Shown: positions 43,705 through 53,120 of the stretch, piece after piece
How positions within the stretch are numbered: the stretch's first letter is position 1
How the letters are laid out: each line of letters begins with the position of its first letter
Source of the DNA: Haloparvum alkalitolerans
GTDB taxonomy: Archaea > Halobacteriota > Halobacteria > Halobacteriales > Haloferacaceae
DNA length: 64,000 bases
Direction of reading: 5' to 3'
NCBI RefSeq assembly: GCF_050122995.1
Contig: NZ_JBNLIA010000008.1
Span: 55,514 to 119,513 of the forward strand
The notes under the pieces: model-generated
What the model saw: the letters and a program-made list of their open reading frames with translations, nothing else
Told to the model about the DNA's origin: nothing
Databases searched by the model: none
Made by a program: the position numbers and the translations under genes

Positions 43705-45579
43705 ATGACCGACCACGACTACGATTACGAGGAGTTGGGCCTCGTCGCCGGGCTGGAGATCCACCAGCAGCTCGACACCGCGACGAAGCTCTTCTGTGAC
43801 TCCCCGACCGTGCAGCGCGAGCCGGAGGCGGCCGACCGCGAGCTGACGCGGTACCTCCACCCGACCAAGAGCGAACTCGGGGAGCTCGACCAGGCGGCCG
43901 TCGAGGAGAGCCGCGTCGACCGCGAGTTCACCTACCTCGCGTACGACACCACCTGCCTCGTGGAGGAGGACGACGAGCCGCCCCGTCGCGTCGACGAGGA
44001 GGCGCTCTCGGTCGCGCTCCAGATCGCGGACCTGATGGACCTCACCGTGGTCGACCAGGCGCACGTCATGCGGAAGCTCGTCATCGACGGGTCGAACACC
44101 TCCGGCTTCCAGCGCACGATGCTGGTCGGACAGCACGGCGAGATCTCGACGAGCGAGGGCCCCGTCTCCGTCGTCGACCTGATGCTTGAGGAGGAGTCCG
44201 CCCAGCGCGTCGAGGAGACCGACGAGGGCGTCGTCTACTCGCTCGACCGCCTCGGCGTCCCCCTCGTGGAGATCGGCACCGGGCCGGACATCCGGAGCCC
44301 CGCGCAGGCGAAGGAGGCCGCCGAGCGCATCGGGATGCTCCTCCGCTCGACCGGCTCGGTCAAGCGCGGACTCGGCACCATCCGGCAGGACGTGAACGTC
44401 TCCATCGCGGAGGGCGCCCGCGTCGAGGTGAAGGGCGTCCAGGACCTGCAGGGCATCGAGGACATCGTCCGCGGCGAGGTCCGCCGGCAGGCCGAACTCG
44501 TCGAGATCGCCGAGGAACTCCGCGAGCGCGACGCCGCCGTGGGCGACGTGCAGGACGTGACCGCGGTCTTCGCGGACACCGACTCCGGCGTGATCAGCGG
44601 CGCGCTCGACTCCGGCGGCAAGGTGACCGCCGTCCCGCTGTACGGCTTCGACGGGCTCGTGGGGCGCGAGATACAGGCGGACCGCCGGCTCGGCACGGAG
44701 CTGTCGGACCACGCGAAGCGCCACGGCGCGGGCGGCATCTTCCACACCGACGAGCTGCCGGCCTACGGCGTGACGGCGGCCGAGGTGGCGGATCTCCGCG
44801 AGGCGGTCGGCGCCGGCGAGGGGGACGCGGTCGCCATCGTCGCCGCCGACCCCGAGACCGCAGACCTGGCCATCGAGGCGGCCGCGGACCGCGCCGAGTC
44901 GGCCGTCGAGGGCGTCCCGGAGGAGACTCGCGGCGCCAACGAGGACGGCACGACTCGCTACCTGCGCCCGCTGCCGGGCGCGGCGCGGATGTACCCCGAG
45001 ACCGACGTGCCGCCGGTCGAGCCGGACCCGAGCGACGTGGAGACGCCGGAACTGCTCGACGAGAAGGCCGAGCGGTACGTCGCGGAGTTCGGGCTCGACG
45101 AGGGCCTCGCCGAACAGGTCGCGTTCGGGCACCGGTTCCCGCTGTTCGAGGAGGCCGTCGAGGCGGGCGTCGACCCGACCTTCGCGGCCGCGACGCTGGA
45201 GTCCACCACGACCGAGCTCCGTCGGGACGGCGTCCCGGTAGAGAACCTGACCGACGAGCAGTTCCTCGGCCTGTTCGCGCTGGTCGAGGACGGCGACCTC
45301 GCGAAGGAGGGCGTCAACGAGGTGCTGACGGTGCTCGCGGAGAACCCCGGCATGTCCCCTGAGGCGGCCGTCGAGGAGGCGGGCCTCGCGGGCGTGAGCG
45401 AGGAGGCGGTCCGCGAGGCGGTCGTCGAGGTCGTCGAGCGCAACGCCGAGCAGGTCGAGGCGGAGGGCATGGGCGCCTTCTCCGGCCTGATGGGCGAGGC
45501 GATGGGCGCGCTCCGCGGGAAGGCGGACGGCGAGGTCGTCTCCGCGGTGCTGCGCGAGGAGATCGGCAAGCGGTCGTGA
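43705..45579 (+). CDS. gatE: Archaeal Glu-tRNA(Gln) amidotransferase subunit E
   Basis: A 624-residue subunit of GatDE, which turns Glu-tRNA(Gln) into Gln-tRNA(Gln) in archaea. The GatB-like catalytic core begins GLVAGLEIHQQLDTATKLFC, with RYLHPTKSELGE, LVIDGSNTSGFQRT and IRQDVNVSIAEGARVEVKG. An internal insert (AspRS-like, about 290-410) separates GatE from GatB, and the C-terminal tail domain (LTDEQFLGLFALVEDGDLAKEGVNEVL) binds tRNA. The ATG at 43705 gives a full-length protein. GatD is not in the window. Confidence 0.96.
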   Translation: MTDHDYDYEELGLVAGLEIHQQLDTATKLFCDSPTVQREPEAADRELTRYLHPTKSELGELDQAAVEESRVDREFTYLAYDTTCLVEEDDEPPRRVDEEALSVALQIADLMDLTVVDQAHVMRKLVIDGSNTSGFQRTMLVGQHGEISTSEGPVSVVDLMLEEESAQRVEETDEGVVYSLDRLGVPLVEIGTGPDIRSPAQAKEAAERIGMLLRSTGSVKRGLGTIRQDVNVSIAEGARVEVKGVQDLQGIEDIVRGEVRRQAELVEIAEELRERDAAVGDVQDVTAVFADTDSGVISGALDSGGKVTAVPLYGFDGLVGREIQADRRLGTELSDHAKRHGAGGIFHTDELPAYGVTAAEVADLREAVGAGEGDAVAIVAADPETADLAIEAAADRAESAVEGVPEETRGANEDGTTRYLRPLPGAARMYPETDVPPVEPDPSDVETPELLDEKAERYVAEFGLDEGLAEQVAFGHRFPLFEEAVEAGVDPTFAAATLESTTTELRRDGVPVENLTDEQFLGLFALVEDGDLAKEGVNEVLTVLAENPGMSPEAAVEEAGLAGVSEEAVREAVVEVVERNAEQVEAEGMGAFSGLMGEAMGALRGKADGEVVSAVLREEIGKRS

Positions 45580-45681
45580 CCGGGCGCTCGGCCGGCGGCC
45601 GTCGCGAGGTCGGCGGCAGGCTGCCGACGGCCACCCGTGACAGAAGGTAAGTAGTCGGGGGGAGAATCCCGGTCCGTTCGC

Positions 45682-46221
45682 GTGAGCTCAGACACCGACC
45701 CGACGGCCGACGAGGAGGACGCGGAGGCGGGCCAGGACCGCGACGCCTCCCCGAGGCGCGCCGACGCGACGCTCGCCGACCGGTTCGCCGCCGAGACCGA
45801 CCGGTTCGTCCACCTCGTCGAACTGGCCGCGGCCGCGGTGTTCGCGCTGCTCTTCGGGATCGGCGTGGTGGATCTCGCGATCCAGATCGCGCGTGCGGTC
45901 CCGACCGGCGAGATAACCGACCCCCTCGTCGTCATCGGGTTCGTGGAGACCGGGCTCCTGCTGCTGATCATCGTCGAGGTGTACGAGACGGTCGTCGCGT
46001 ACGTGCAGGGGCGGTCCACGCGCACGGTGGTCCGGCTCGTCGTCTACACCGGCGTCATCGCGATGGTCCGGAAGGCGATCATCTTCCGGACGACGGAGTA
46101 CGCGACGGTGCTCGACGCGCTGCTCGCGGCGCTCGCGTACGCGGTCCTGATCCTCGGGCTGGTGAGCCTGCTGCTCGTCGAACGGCGAACGGAGGAGAGC
46201 GACGACTCGTTCCTCGGCTAA
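45682..46221 (+). CDS. PsiE-like phosphate-starvation membrane protein
   Basis: 179 residues with an acidic, disordered N-terminus of about 45 residues and then four membrane helices (LAAAAVFALLFGIGVVDLAI, VVIGFVETGLLLLIIVEVYETVV, RLVVYTGVIAMVRKAIIF, LLAALAYAVLILGLVSLLL). Spacing and the EVYETVVAYV and RKAIIF segments resemble the PsiE family, whose function is unclear. It starts with GTG; a TATA-like GGTAAGTAG lies about 27-35 bases upstream. Its stop overlaps the convergent Lrp gene by 4 bases. Confidence 0.75.
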   Translation: MSSDTDPTADEEDAEAGQDRDASPRRADATLADRFAAETDRFVHLVELAAAAVFALLFGIGVVDLAIQIARAVPTGEITDPLVVIGFVETGLLLLIIVEVYETVVAYVQGRSTRTVVRLVVYTGVIAMVRKAIIFRTTEYATVLDALLAALAYAVLILGLVSLLLVERRTEESDDSFLG

Positions 46222-46700
46222 TCCGTCAGCGCCGCGACGAGCGACTCGAGGTCGTAGGTCGCGGGCGCTCGCGGCTCGTCCTGCGCGGTCGCGATGACGA
46301 ACGTCGAGTTGGTGCGCTCGACCTCCGGGATCGCCTCGAAGTCGCCGATCAGGCGCTCGACGGCGTCCGAGGAGGGGAGCCGCGCGAGCACGATGAAGTC
46401 CGTCTCGCCCATCGTGAAGAAGGTCTGCGTGACGCCCTCGACCGCCATCAACTCCTCCGCGAACTCCTCGTAGGAGCCCTCGTAGTCGGCCAGCACCTCG
46501 ACGATGACGGTGACGCCGAGCCCCAGTTTCTCGTGGTCGAGGTCATAGAGGTCGTTCTCGATCACGCCGGCCTCGCGGAGGTTGTTCAGCCGGTAATGGA
46601 TCGTCGACACCGGAATGTCCGTCTCCTCGTGGAGCGCCTCCGGGCTGCCGGTCCCCAGGTCCGAAATCGCCTTCAGCAGTCGCACGTCGCGCTCGTCCAT
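46218..46700 (-). CDS. Lrp/AsnC-family transcriptional regulator
   Basis: 160 residues. The N-terminal winged helix is DERDVRLLKAISDLGTGSPEALHEETDIPVSTIHYRLNNLREAGVI in overlapping segments, followed by a RAM (ligand-binding) domain with VTQTFFTMGETDFIVLARLPSSDAVERL. It likely responds to an amino acid or related metabolite. It is divergent from the EamA transporter at 46.9 kb with a 184-base gap, so control of that exporter is plausible. The ATG at 46700 was chosen over an open frame to 46820 that lacks family similarity. Confidence 0.9.
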   Translation of the reverse strand: MDERDVRLLKAISDLGTGSPEALHEETDIPVSTIHYRLNNLREAGVIENDLYDLDHEKLGLGVTVIVEVLADYEGSYEEFAEELMAVEGVTQTFFTMGETDFIVLARLPSSDAVERLIGDFEAIPEVERTNSTFVIATAQDEPRAPATYDLESLVAALTD

Positions 46701-46884
46701 ACACCCACGTCGTTCCCGGTTCTGCATGTATCTGTCGCCCGACAGACTTGGAGCAGAGTTCAACCTCCGCGGAGAATTCGGCGGTAGATTCGGACCAGAA
46801 ACATATGTCCGGTCGTTCATCCGGGTAATCCGATGATCTTGGAGTCAGTCTTAAGAGTCTCGGAGGATTTCGAACGAACAACCA

Positions 46885-47838
46885 ATGACGCGAGATTTCT
46901 CCCTCTCAAATCCGGCCGTGTCGGTCACGGCGTTTCTGACGCTCGCCGTGCTGTGGGGCGGGTCGTTCGTCGCCATCGAGGCCGGACTGCACTTCTTCCC
47001 TCCGCTGCTGTTCGCGGGGGTGCGCTACCTGCTGGCGGGGCTCGTCGTGCTGGGGTACGCCGCGGTCGTCTCCGACCGATGGATCCCGCGGGACCGCACC
47101 GAGTGGGGCGCGGTCGCGGTCGCCGGCACGCTGGTCATCGCCGCGTACCACGCGCTGCTGTACGTCGGCGAGCTGCACATCTCGGGCGCGGTCGCGGCGG
47201 TGCTGGTGAGCCTCTCGCCGGTGCTGACCGCCGCCTTCGCCGCCGCGCTGCTCCCGAGCCAGCGGCTCGGGCCGGTCGAGCTCGGCGGCTTCCTGCTCGG
47301 CGTCGTGGGGGTCGTCGTCGTCGCCGACCCCTCCCTCGAAACGCTGCTGTCGGGCGGCTCGACGGAGCTGTTCGGCGCCGGGCTGGTGCTGGCCGGGGCG
47401 GCGACGTTCGCGCTGGGCGCGGTCCTGTTGCGGCCGCTCCGCAACGACTTCTCGATCGTCCCCATGCAGGGCTGGGCGATGGTCGTCGGCGCGGTCGTGC
47501 TGTTCGCGGGCGCCGGCGTCCGCGGCGAGTCACCGGCCGCGGTCGTCTGGAACGCCACCACCGTGACGACGCTGGCGTACCTGACGCTGCTGTCGGGCGT
47601 CATCGCCTTCCTGATCTACTTCGCGCTGCTCGACGAGGTCGGGCCCGCACAGCTCCACCTCGTCGGCTACGCCGAGCCGATAACCGCGGCGCTCATCAGC
47701 TGGCTCGTGCTCGGGCACCTGATCGAGAGCCGGGCGATGGTCGGCTTCCTCGTCATCCTCGCCGGGTTCCTCGTGGTGGAGCGGCACGCGGTGCGGCGGG
47801 TCGTCGACGCCAGGGTCCCGCGCGACGCGGACGCCTGA
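46885..47838 (+). CDS. EamA/DMT-family metabolite transporter
   Basis: 317 residues with ten helices in two EamA repeats (residues about 12-145 and 160-300). Landmarks are VLWGGSFVAIEAGLHFFPPLLFAGVRYLLAG in the first helices, SGAVAAVLVSLSPVLTAAFAAALL, LLSGVIAFLIYFALLDEVGPAQ and YAEPITAALISWLVLG. The family exports amino acids or other small metabolites. A TATA-like TCTTAAGA at 46850 lies about 30 bases before the ATG. The divergent Lrp/AsnC gene suggests amino acid-linked control. Confidence 0.9.
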   Translation: MTRDFSLSNPAVSVTAFLTLAVLWGGSFVAIEAGLHFFPPLLFAGVRYLLAGLVVLGYAAVVSDRWIPRDRTEWGAVAVAGTLVIAAYHALLYVGELHISGAVAAVLVSLSPVLTAAFAAALLPSQRLGPVELGGFLLGVVGVVVVADPSLETLLSGGSTELFGAGLVLAGAATFALGAVLLRPLRNDFSIVPMQGWAMVVGAVVLFAGAGVRGESPAAVVWNATTVTTLAYLTLLSGVIAFLIYFALLDEVGPAQLHLVGYAEPITAALISWLVLGHLIESRAMVGFLVILAGFLVVERHAVRRVVDARVPRDADA

Positions 47839-47887
47839 GTCGGACCGAACCACCGGAGATAAGCCGAGCCCCGCGCTGGGTTCGACC

Positions 47888-48349
47888 ATGCCACGCACCT
47901 TCTCGACGTTCTCGGTCGGCGACACGTTCGACCACGGGACCCGAACGGTGGACGAACCCGAGGTCCGTGAGTTCGCTGAGCGGTACGACCCCCAGTCGAT
48001 CCACGTCGACCCGGAGGCGGCCGCGGCGTCGATGTACGGCGGCCTCATCGCCTCCGGCTGGCACACCGCGGCGATGACCATGCGGCTGCTCGTCGACGAC
48101 CTGCTCTCCGAGACCGCCGCGCTCGGCGCGAAGGGCGTCGACGAACTGCGCTGGTACGCGCCGGTCCGACCGGGCGACACCCTCCGGGCGCGCACCGAGA
48201 TCGTCGAGACGGTTCCCGAGACGGCGGACCGCGGACTGGTCCACGCCCGGACGACGACCGCGGTCGCCGACGCCGCCGACCCGGACGACGACCGCGTGGG
48301 CGAGGACGTCTTCTCGATGGTCGGGCTGGTGATGGTCGCACGGGAGTGA
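47888..48349 (+). CDS. MaoC-family (hot-dog fold) dehydratase
   Basis: A 153-residue single hot-dog domain. The hydratase motif region is EFAERYDPQSIHVDPEAAAASMYGGLIASGWHTAA, with the Asp and His of MaoC/R-hydratases (YDPQSIHVD). It may hydrate enoyl-CoA in fatty-acid or polyhydroxyalkanoate metabolism. It follows eamA by 49 bases; there is no obvious functional link. Confidence 0.87.
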   Translation: MPRTFSTFSVGDTFDHGTRTVDEPEVREFAERYDPQSIHVDPEAAAASMYGGLIASGWHTAAMTMRLLVDDLLSETAALGAKGVDELRWYAPVRPGDTLRARTEIVETVPETADRGLVHARTTTAVADAADPDDDRVGEDVFSMVGLVMVARE

Positions 48350-48441
48350 CGGCGGTCGCCGCTCCGGGGCCGTACTGCGGCCCGGCCCCTCGCGGCGCGC
48401 CGCTCGGACACGCTTTTGAGGGCGGGGACGAACGGGGGACC

Positions 48442-49260
48442 GTGAACCCTCTCGCCGCGCTCGCGCGCCCCGAGCACACCGGGGCGAACCGGTGCTGGCC
48501 GTGTACCGCCATCAACCTCGTCGCCGTCCTCCTCGCGGCGGCGCTCGTCTCCGGGCTGTTCCCGTTCGCCGGCCCCCTCGTGCTGGCGGGCGGACTCGCG
48601 CTCGTCTATCTCCGGGGCTACGTCGTGCCCTACACCCCCGAATTCGGCCCGAAGGTCGCCGCGTACCTCCCGTGGGAGTTCGGCCACGCGACCGACGACG
48701 GCGTCGACTCGAACTCGCTGGCGGACGGCGCCGACGCCGAGGACCTCCTCGCCGCCCTGTTCGATGCGGGCGTGCTGGTGGAGGCGGCCGACGGCGACAT
48801 CGCGCTCGAGGAGACGTTCCGCGCGGACTGGACGGACCGGATGGCGGAGGTCCGGACGCTCTCGGACCCGGCGCTGGCGGACCGGGTGGGCGATGCCGCG
48901 CCCCCGGGCGTGACGGCGAGCGCGCACGGCGACCGGATCCTGCTCGACGGCGACCGCGACAACTGGCTCTCGCGTGCGGTCGCGATCGCGGAGGTCGCGG
49001 CCATCGAGACGCTCGCCGAGCGCGACGTCCCCGAGTCGGTTCGCGTGCCCGCCGCGGAGCCGCTCCGGACCCTCCTCGGGACGTGTCCGGTCTGCGGCGG
49101 CGACGTGCGCGAGACGACGCTCCGAAACTGCTGTGGCGGCCCCGGGTCCACGCAGCGCAAGCCCGGACGGCTGGTGCTCGCGTGCGCCGACTGCGACACC
49201 GTCGTCCACGAGTTCCGCGAGACCGCGGCCGAACGGGCGGCCGAGGCCGACGCGGAGTGA
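48442..49260 (+). CDS. Membrane protein with C-terminal zinc-finger, hypothetical
   Basis: 272 residues. Two N-terminal membrane helices (about 20-60, INLVAVLLAAALVSGLF and VLAGGLALVYLRGYVVPYTP) are followed by an acidic soluble region and a Cys-rich tail, CPVCGGDVRETTLRNCCGG with a further CADCD, probably a zinc site. It starts with GTG at 48442, leaderless after a CGCTTTTGA at 48412-48420. I do not recognise the family. The 3' end, including the stop, is duplicated as a 20-base tandem copy just after it. Confidence 0.75.
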   Translation: MNPLAALARPEHTGANRCWPCTAINLVAVLLAAALVSGLFPFAGPLVLAGGLALVYLRGYVVPYTPEFGPKVAAYLPWEFGHATDDGVDSNSLADGADAEDLLAALFDAGVLVEAADGDIALEETFRADWTDRMAEVRTLSDPALADRVGDAAPPGVTASAHGDRILLDGDRDNWLSRAVAIAEVAAIETLAERDVPESVRVPAAEPLRTLLGTCPVCGGDVRETTLRNCCGGPGSTQRKPGRLVLACADCDTVVHEFRETAAERAAEADAE

Positions 49261-49321
49261 CGGGTGCCGACGCGGAGTGACGGGGGTGATTTTTAAGCAC
49301 CGGCGAACCGACTCCCGAGCG

Positions 49322-49843
49322 ATGGCTCCCTCTCGCCGGAACGGCCCGCCGGGGCGCGCGACGGACGCCGCCGAGTCCCGCGAGCGACGCGGCTGGCGCG
49401 GGTACGGGACGACCGAGCGGGGTGAGAAGGACCCCGTCGGGCTCCTGCTCCACGACGCCGTGACCGCGTACGCGGACGTGGCGGTGTTCTCGCTGCCCGT
49501 GCTGGTCTCTCTGATGGACCTCCCGCCCACGGGGACGTACAGCTACAAGTTCGCGGGACTGGTGGCGCTGGCGACGATGGCGGGGACGGCGACGCTCCTG
49601 CGGGGCGGCTGGGTCCCGCCACTCGCGTCCGAAACGCGCGGTTGGGTCACCTACGCCCCCGCCCTTCTCGCGCTGCGGGCCGGCTACTACAACGCCGTTC
49701 TCCTGGCCGCGACGGTCGGCGCGGTCGGGGTCGCGTCCGCGGTCGGCGTTCCCCTCCTCGCCGGAGTGCTGGCGTTCCTCCTCGCCCTGGTCGCGACACT
49801 GCTGTTCCCGCGGGTCGCGGAGGAGACCGCGCGCAGAACGTAG
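49322..49843 (+). CDS. Four-helix membrane protein, hypothetical
   Basis: 173 residues. After a polar N-terminus with RRGWRGYGTTERGEKDPVGLLLHDAV come four hydrophobic helices (about residues 53-68, 78-95, 112-135 and 140-162). The ATG at 49322 follows a TATA-like TTTTTAAG (about 49289-49297) by the leaderless distance. No family recognised. It may be co-located with the zinc-finger membrane protein 60 bases upstream, but each has its own TATA-like box. Confidence 0.72.
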   Translation: MAPSRRNGPPGRATDAAESRERRGWRGYGTTERGEKDPVGLLLHDAVTAYADVAVFSLPVLVSLMDLPPTGTYSYKFAGLVALATMAGTATLLRGGWVPPLASETRGWVTYAPALLALRAGYYNAVLLAATVGAVGVASAVGVPLLAGVLAFLLALVATLLFPRVAEETARRT

Positions 49844-50062
49844 CGGGCGGCACGCGCGGTTGCAGGTGCCGACACGACGCGCGTCGCCGTCCGAGGGTTT
49901 TTGACGGATGCCGGGACCAGCCTCGCCCGGGCGTTCGCGGTGTCGCGCCGGTCGACACCCACAGTCCGAATAGGCCGACTCGTCCCGCCGGGACTCCCGG
50001 ATCTCGGCACCCGAGTCGGTCGCGCCAGCACCGGGGGGCTGAAGCCGGGCCGCGAGCGGCGG

Positions 50063-51115
50063 CTACAGCGCCGCCGGCTCGTCGCGACCGATGACGATCT
50101 CCTGTCCCTCCACGTCCTCCAGCGCGGCGACGCGCCCGCCGATCTCGACGCGCTCGCCCGCCTCGGTCTCGACGACCAGCGACGCGACCTCCTCGGAGTC
50201 CTCGAAGGCCACGTCGACGACGGAGCCCTGCACCGTCACGGGGTCACCCGACTCGATGTCTCGCCCCTCGACCGTGGCGTAGAAGTCGCCGTCGAGTTCG
50301 CGCACGTCCTTGACCGCGCGGCGGATCGACGCGTAGCGTCGGGGGAACGGCCGGTCCTTCCCGTCCGCGGCCAGCGTCTCCGCCGTCGTCCACAGGACCG
50401 TCCCGAAGAACCCGGAGACGAGGAACCCCAGCGCCGAGCGGTTGAAGATGACGCCGTACCGCTCCTGGTCGTCGCGGATCGCGTCCTGCGTCGCGTACAC
50501 CGAGTAGCTGCCGTCGCCGACCGCCAGCACCGGCGTCGTGATGCCGCGGCGAGCGCGCGCGATGGTCGCCACCGAGAGGTAGTCGTACTCGGCCGGGTTC
50601 GGCGCGCGCTTGGCCGGCGTCACGAGCAGTTCGACGCTGACGCCGTCGTCGACCTTCGCCGCGAGCAGGTCCTCGAACCGCCGGAGCAAGTCCGGCGTGA
50701 GCGAGACGGCCAGCTCGTACTCCGCAGACTCGATGACCTCCTCCAGATACCGGAGGATCGTGGACCGCGACTTCACGAGGGAGACGGCCTCCGTCTCGCG
50801 GGCCGGGGCCGTGTAGCGGGCTTCCAACTCGTCGACTAGCTGGTCGAAGGAGGTCTGTATCTCGCCGAACGCGTCGTCCGGATCGACCGCGACGATCTTC
50901 ATCGGGCGCGACTCGCGGAGCTCCACCAGCCCGCGGTCCGAGAGGCTCCGGACGGTGTCGTACACCCGCGGCTGCGGGATGTCGGTTCGGTCGGCGATCT
51001 CGCTGGCGGTGAGTTCGCCGTGTTCCAGCACCGCGAGGTACGCGTCGATCTCGTACTCGCCGAGGTTGAAGCGGTCCCCGACGCGTTCGAGCGTCCCGCG
51101 AAGGTCGTCGGTCAT
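50063..51115 (-). CDS. trmB: TrmB-family sugar-responsive transcriptional regulator
   Basis: 350 residues. Winged-helix DNA-binding domain at residues about 10-80 (YEIDAYLAVLEHGELTASEIADRTDIPQPRVYDTVRSLSDRG in segments), a coiled dimer segment and a C-terminal sugar-binding domain (VSLVKSRSTILRYLEEVIESAEYELAVSL; VELLVTPAKR). Length and sequence style match the glucose-responsive haloarchaeal TrmB that controls gluconeogenesis and glycolysis genes. An AT-rich TATA-like segment (TAAATAACTTA) lies about 25-40 bases upstream. It is divergent from nothing nearby, with PAC2 following in the same direction upstream. Confidence 0.88.
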   Translation of the reverse strand: MTDDLRGTLERVGDRFNLGEYEIDAYLAVLEHGELTASEIADRTDIPQPRVYDTVRSLSDRGLVELRESRPMKIVAVDPDDAFGEIQTSFDQLVDELEARYTAPARETEAVSLVKSRSTILRYLEEVIESAEYELAVSLTPDLLRRFEDLLAAKVDDGVSVELLVTPAKRAPNPAEYDYLSVATIARARRGITTPVLAVGDGSYSVYATQDAIRDDQERYGVIFNRSALGFLVSGFFGTVLWTTAETLAADGKDRPFPRRYASIRRAVKDVRELDGDFYATVEGRDIESGDPVTVQGSVVDVAFEDSEEVASLVVETEAGERVEIGGRVAALEDVEGQEIVIGRDEPAAL

Positions 51116-51228
51116 GTCTTCCTCATTCCGCCCGGGACGTAAGTTATTTACTATGAGCCGAGTTGCACCCGGTTCCGAAACCCGGTTCGTCAGCTCGGAC
51201 AGCTCCCGTTCGGTTCCCCGGCGCCGAC

Positions 51229-51969
51229 CTACATGTACATCCGGTCGTCCGGTGCGTCCGACTCCCTGCGCTCCATCCGCTCGGCGAGTTCCGCGTAGTG
51301 CTGTTCGACCTCCGCGGCGAACGCCCGCAACGGACCGGAGTCCACGTCCAGGTCGTACACCGTCTCGACCGTCTCCACGAGCCGTACCGCCGCCTCGACG
51401 TCGGGGACCTGCGCGTGGACCGGGGTGACGTACACCGCTGCGCCGAGCGGCGACTCGATGCCGCGTTCGATGAGCGCCGCGTTCGTCCCGTCGAGGAACC
51501 CGGATCCCATCGGCGGCACGTCGCCGTCCGTCAACCGAGTGGCGCGGTAGTCCTCGGTCGCGACGTAGAAGGTGCGGTGGTCGTCCGGCGCGTGCGCTGT
51601 GGGGACGCCGGCGAGGACGGCCACCTCCTCGACGCCCTCGGCCTCGGTCCAGTCGATGACGGCGTCCGCGAACGCCTCGCCCAGCTGGACTGGGACGAAC
51701 AGTTCGCCCACGAGCACCGTCACGTCGAGGTCGGGCCGCGAGAACAGCCGCGTCGGGTGTCTCGGCTCACCGTTCGTGAACGGCGTGATCGTCGGGAGCC
51801 CCTCCGTGCGGACGTGACCCGTCGGTTCGAGGTCGAGATGGTCGACCAGATAGTCGACCGCGGTCAGGCCGGCCAGCCCGTAGGCTGAGAAGCCGGCCAG
51901 CAACACGTCGCTCGGTGTGGAGTCGTGGGATACCTCGAACGCGGGCGACTGGCGGAACGTCCCGGACAT
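51229..51969 (-). CDS. PAC2-family protein (proteasome assembly chaperone-like)
   Basis: 246 residues of the PAC2 fold. Visible segments are DVLLAGFSAYGLAGLTAVDYLVDHLDLEPTGHV, VTVLVGELFVPVQLGEAFADAVIDW, EVAVLAGVPTAH and YDLDVDSGPLRAFAAEVEQHYAELAERM. Archaeal members have been proposed to help assemble or control the proteasome, but this is not proven for them. It is divergent from mscS. Confidence 0.87.
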   Translation of the reverse strand: MSGTFRQSPAFEVSHDSTPSDVLLAGFSAYGLAGLTAVDYLVDHLDLEPTGHVRTEGLPTITPFTNGEPRHPTRLFSRPDLDVTVLVGELFVPVQLGEAFADAVIDWTEAEGVEEVAVLAGVPTAHAPDDHRTFYVATEDYRATRLTDGDVPPMGSGFLDGTNAALIERGIESPLGAAVYVTPVHAQVPDVEAAVRLVETVETVYDLDVDSGPLRAFAAEVEQHYAELAERMERRESDAPDDRMYM

Positions 51970-52072
51970 GGACGCACGTTCAGCAGGCGCGCTCTTAGCC
52001 GTTCGGTCCGAGGCGAGCCGGACTCCCGCCGCCGGAGGAAACGCTTTTTCGAGTGGGGGACGCGGGAGGTGC

Positions 52073-53059
52073 ATGGACGCGTTGGCACAGGCCGGAGGCG
52101 TGGTCGGGGACCGACTCCCCGACTGGCTCGCAGTTCCGGGAGTCCGTCTCGGGATCGCGCTCCTCATCCTCGCGCTCGGCGTCTGGGTCTCGAAGCTGAC
52201 GATCCGGCTGATCGGCCGCCCGGTCGCGCGGCGGTTCGAGCGACAGAGCGTCGCCCAGACCGTGCTCCGTGGCGTCCGCGTGGCGATCATCGTCGGCGCG
52301 GCCGCGGCCGGGTTCTCCATCGCGGGGGTCCAGCTCCCGAGCCTCGTCGTGTCGGCCGCCGTGTTCTCGGCCGTGGCCGGCGTGATCCTCGCGCCGCTCA
52401 TCGGGAGCGTCATCAGCGGCTTCTTCGTCCTGTGGGACCAGCCGTTCGAGATCGGTGACCTGATCGAACTCGACGACGGCACGATGGGGTTCGTCGAGGA
52501 CATCACCATCCGCTACACGAAGATCCTCACGCTCGACAACACCTTCCTCGTCATCCCGAACGGTAACGTCCGCGAGCGGGACGTGACCAACTACTCCGCG
52601 GAGGACGAGCGGACCCGCCGCTCGCTCGACGTGCTCGTCACCTACGAGTCCGACGTGACCGAGGCACGGCGGCTGATCGAGCGCGCCGCTCGCGGCTGCG
52701 AGGCCGTCGTCTCCGGCGGGCCCGACATCCGGATCGGCGCCGCGCGCTACGTCGCCAGCCCCGACTGCCGGGTCCACGAGTTCGGCGACAACGGCGTCCT
52801 GCTCCGGCTCCGGTACTGGGTGAAAAAGCCCTACAAGCTGAACAAGGTCCAGTCGACTGTCAACATCCGCATCCGAGAGATAACCGCGGACGCCGACGTG
52901 GAGATGGCGTACCCCCACCGCCATCTCGTCTTCGACGACACCTCCGGCGTGGCGCGCGTCGACGCCGACGGGCGGGCGGTCGCGGAGACCGCCGAGGAGC
53001 GCGACCGGGCCGCGAAGCCGCCCGAAGACGAGGAGGGGGAGCACGGCGACGACGCGTGA
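52073..53059 (+). CDS. MscS-family mechanosensitive channel
   Basis: 328 residues. Three membrane helices are followed by the pore helix region VFSAVAGVILAPLIGSVISGFFVL and the conserved cytoplasmic beta domain (QPFEIGDLIEL, GFVEDITIRYTKILTLDNTFLVIPNGNV). An acidic tail of about 45 residues ends the protein. It relieves turgor on osmotic down-shock, important for a halophile. The ATG at 52073 is the first in frame after a TTTTTCGAG-type TATA-like stretch. Confidence 0.92.
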   Translation: MDALAQAGGVVGDRLPDWLAVPGVRLGIALLILALGVWVSKLTIRLIGRPVARRFERQSVAQTVLRGVRVAIIVGAAAAGFSIAGVQLPSLVVSAAVFSAVAGVILAPLIGSVISGFFVLWDQPFEIGDLIELDDGTMGFVEDITIRYTKILTLDNTFLVIPNGNVRERDVTNYSAEDERTRRSLDVLVTYESDVTEARRLIERAARGCEAVVSGGPDIRIGAARYVASPDCRVHEFGDNGVLLRLRYWVKKPYKLNKVQSTVNIRIREITADADVEMAYPHRHLVFDDTSGVARVDADGRAVAETAEERDRAAKPPEDEEGEHGDDA

Positions 53060-53120
53060 GCCCGGTCGAGACGAGCGGGTCGTGATGAGTGCCGCGGGGC
53101 GACGTCCGCCCCACGCGGCG

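Noticed and set aside
45590..45625. Hairpin after gatE (GTCGGCGGCAG with CTGCCGAC) as a terminator
   Set aside because: No T-run follows and imperfect GC palindromes are frequent in this GC-rich sequence.
49909..49974. A 21-codon ORF after a TTTTTGACGG promoter-like sequence
   Set aside because: Too short, no codon bias and no ribosome-binding or homology support.
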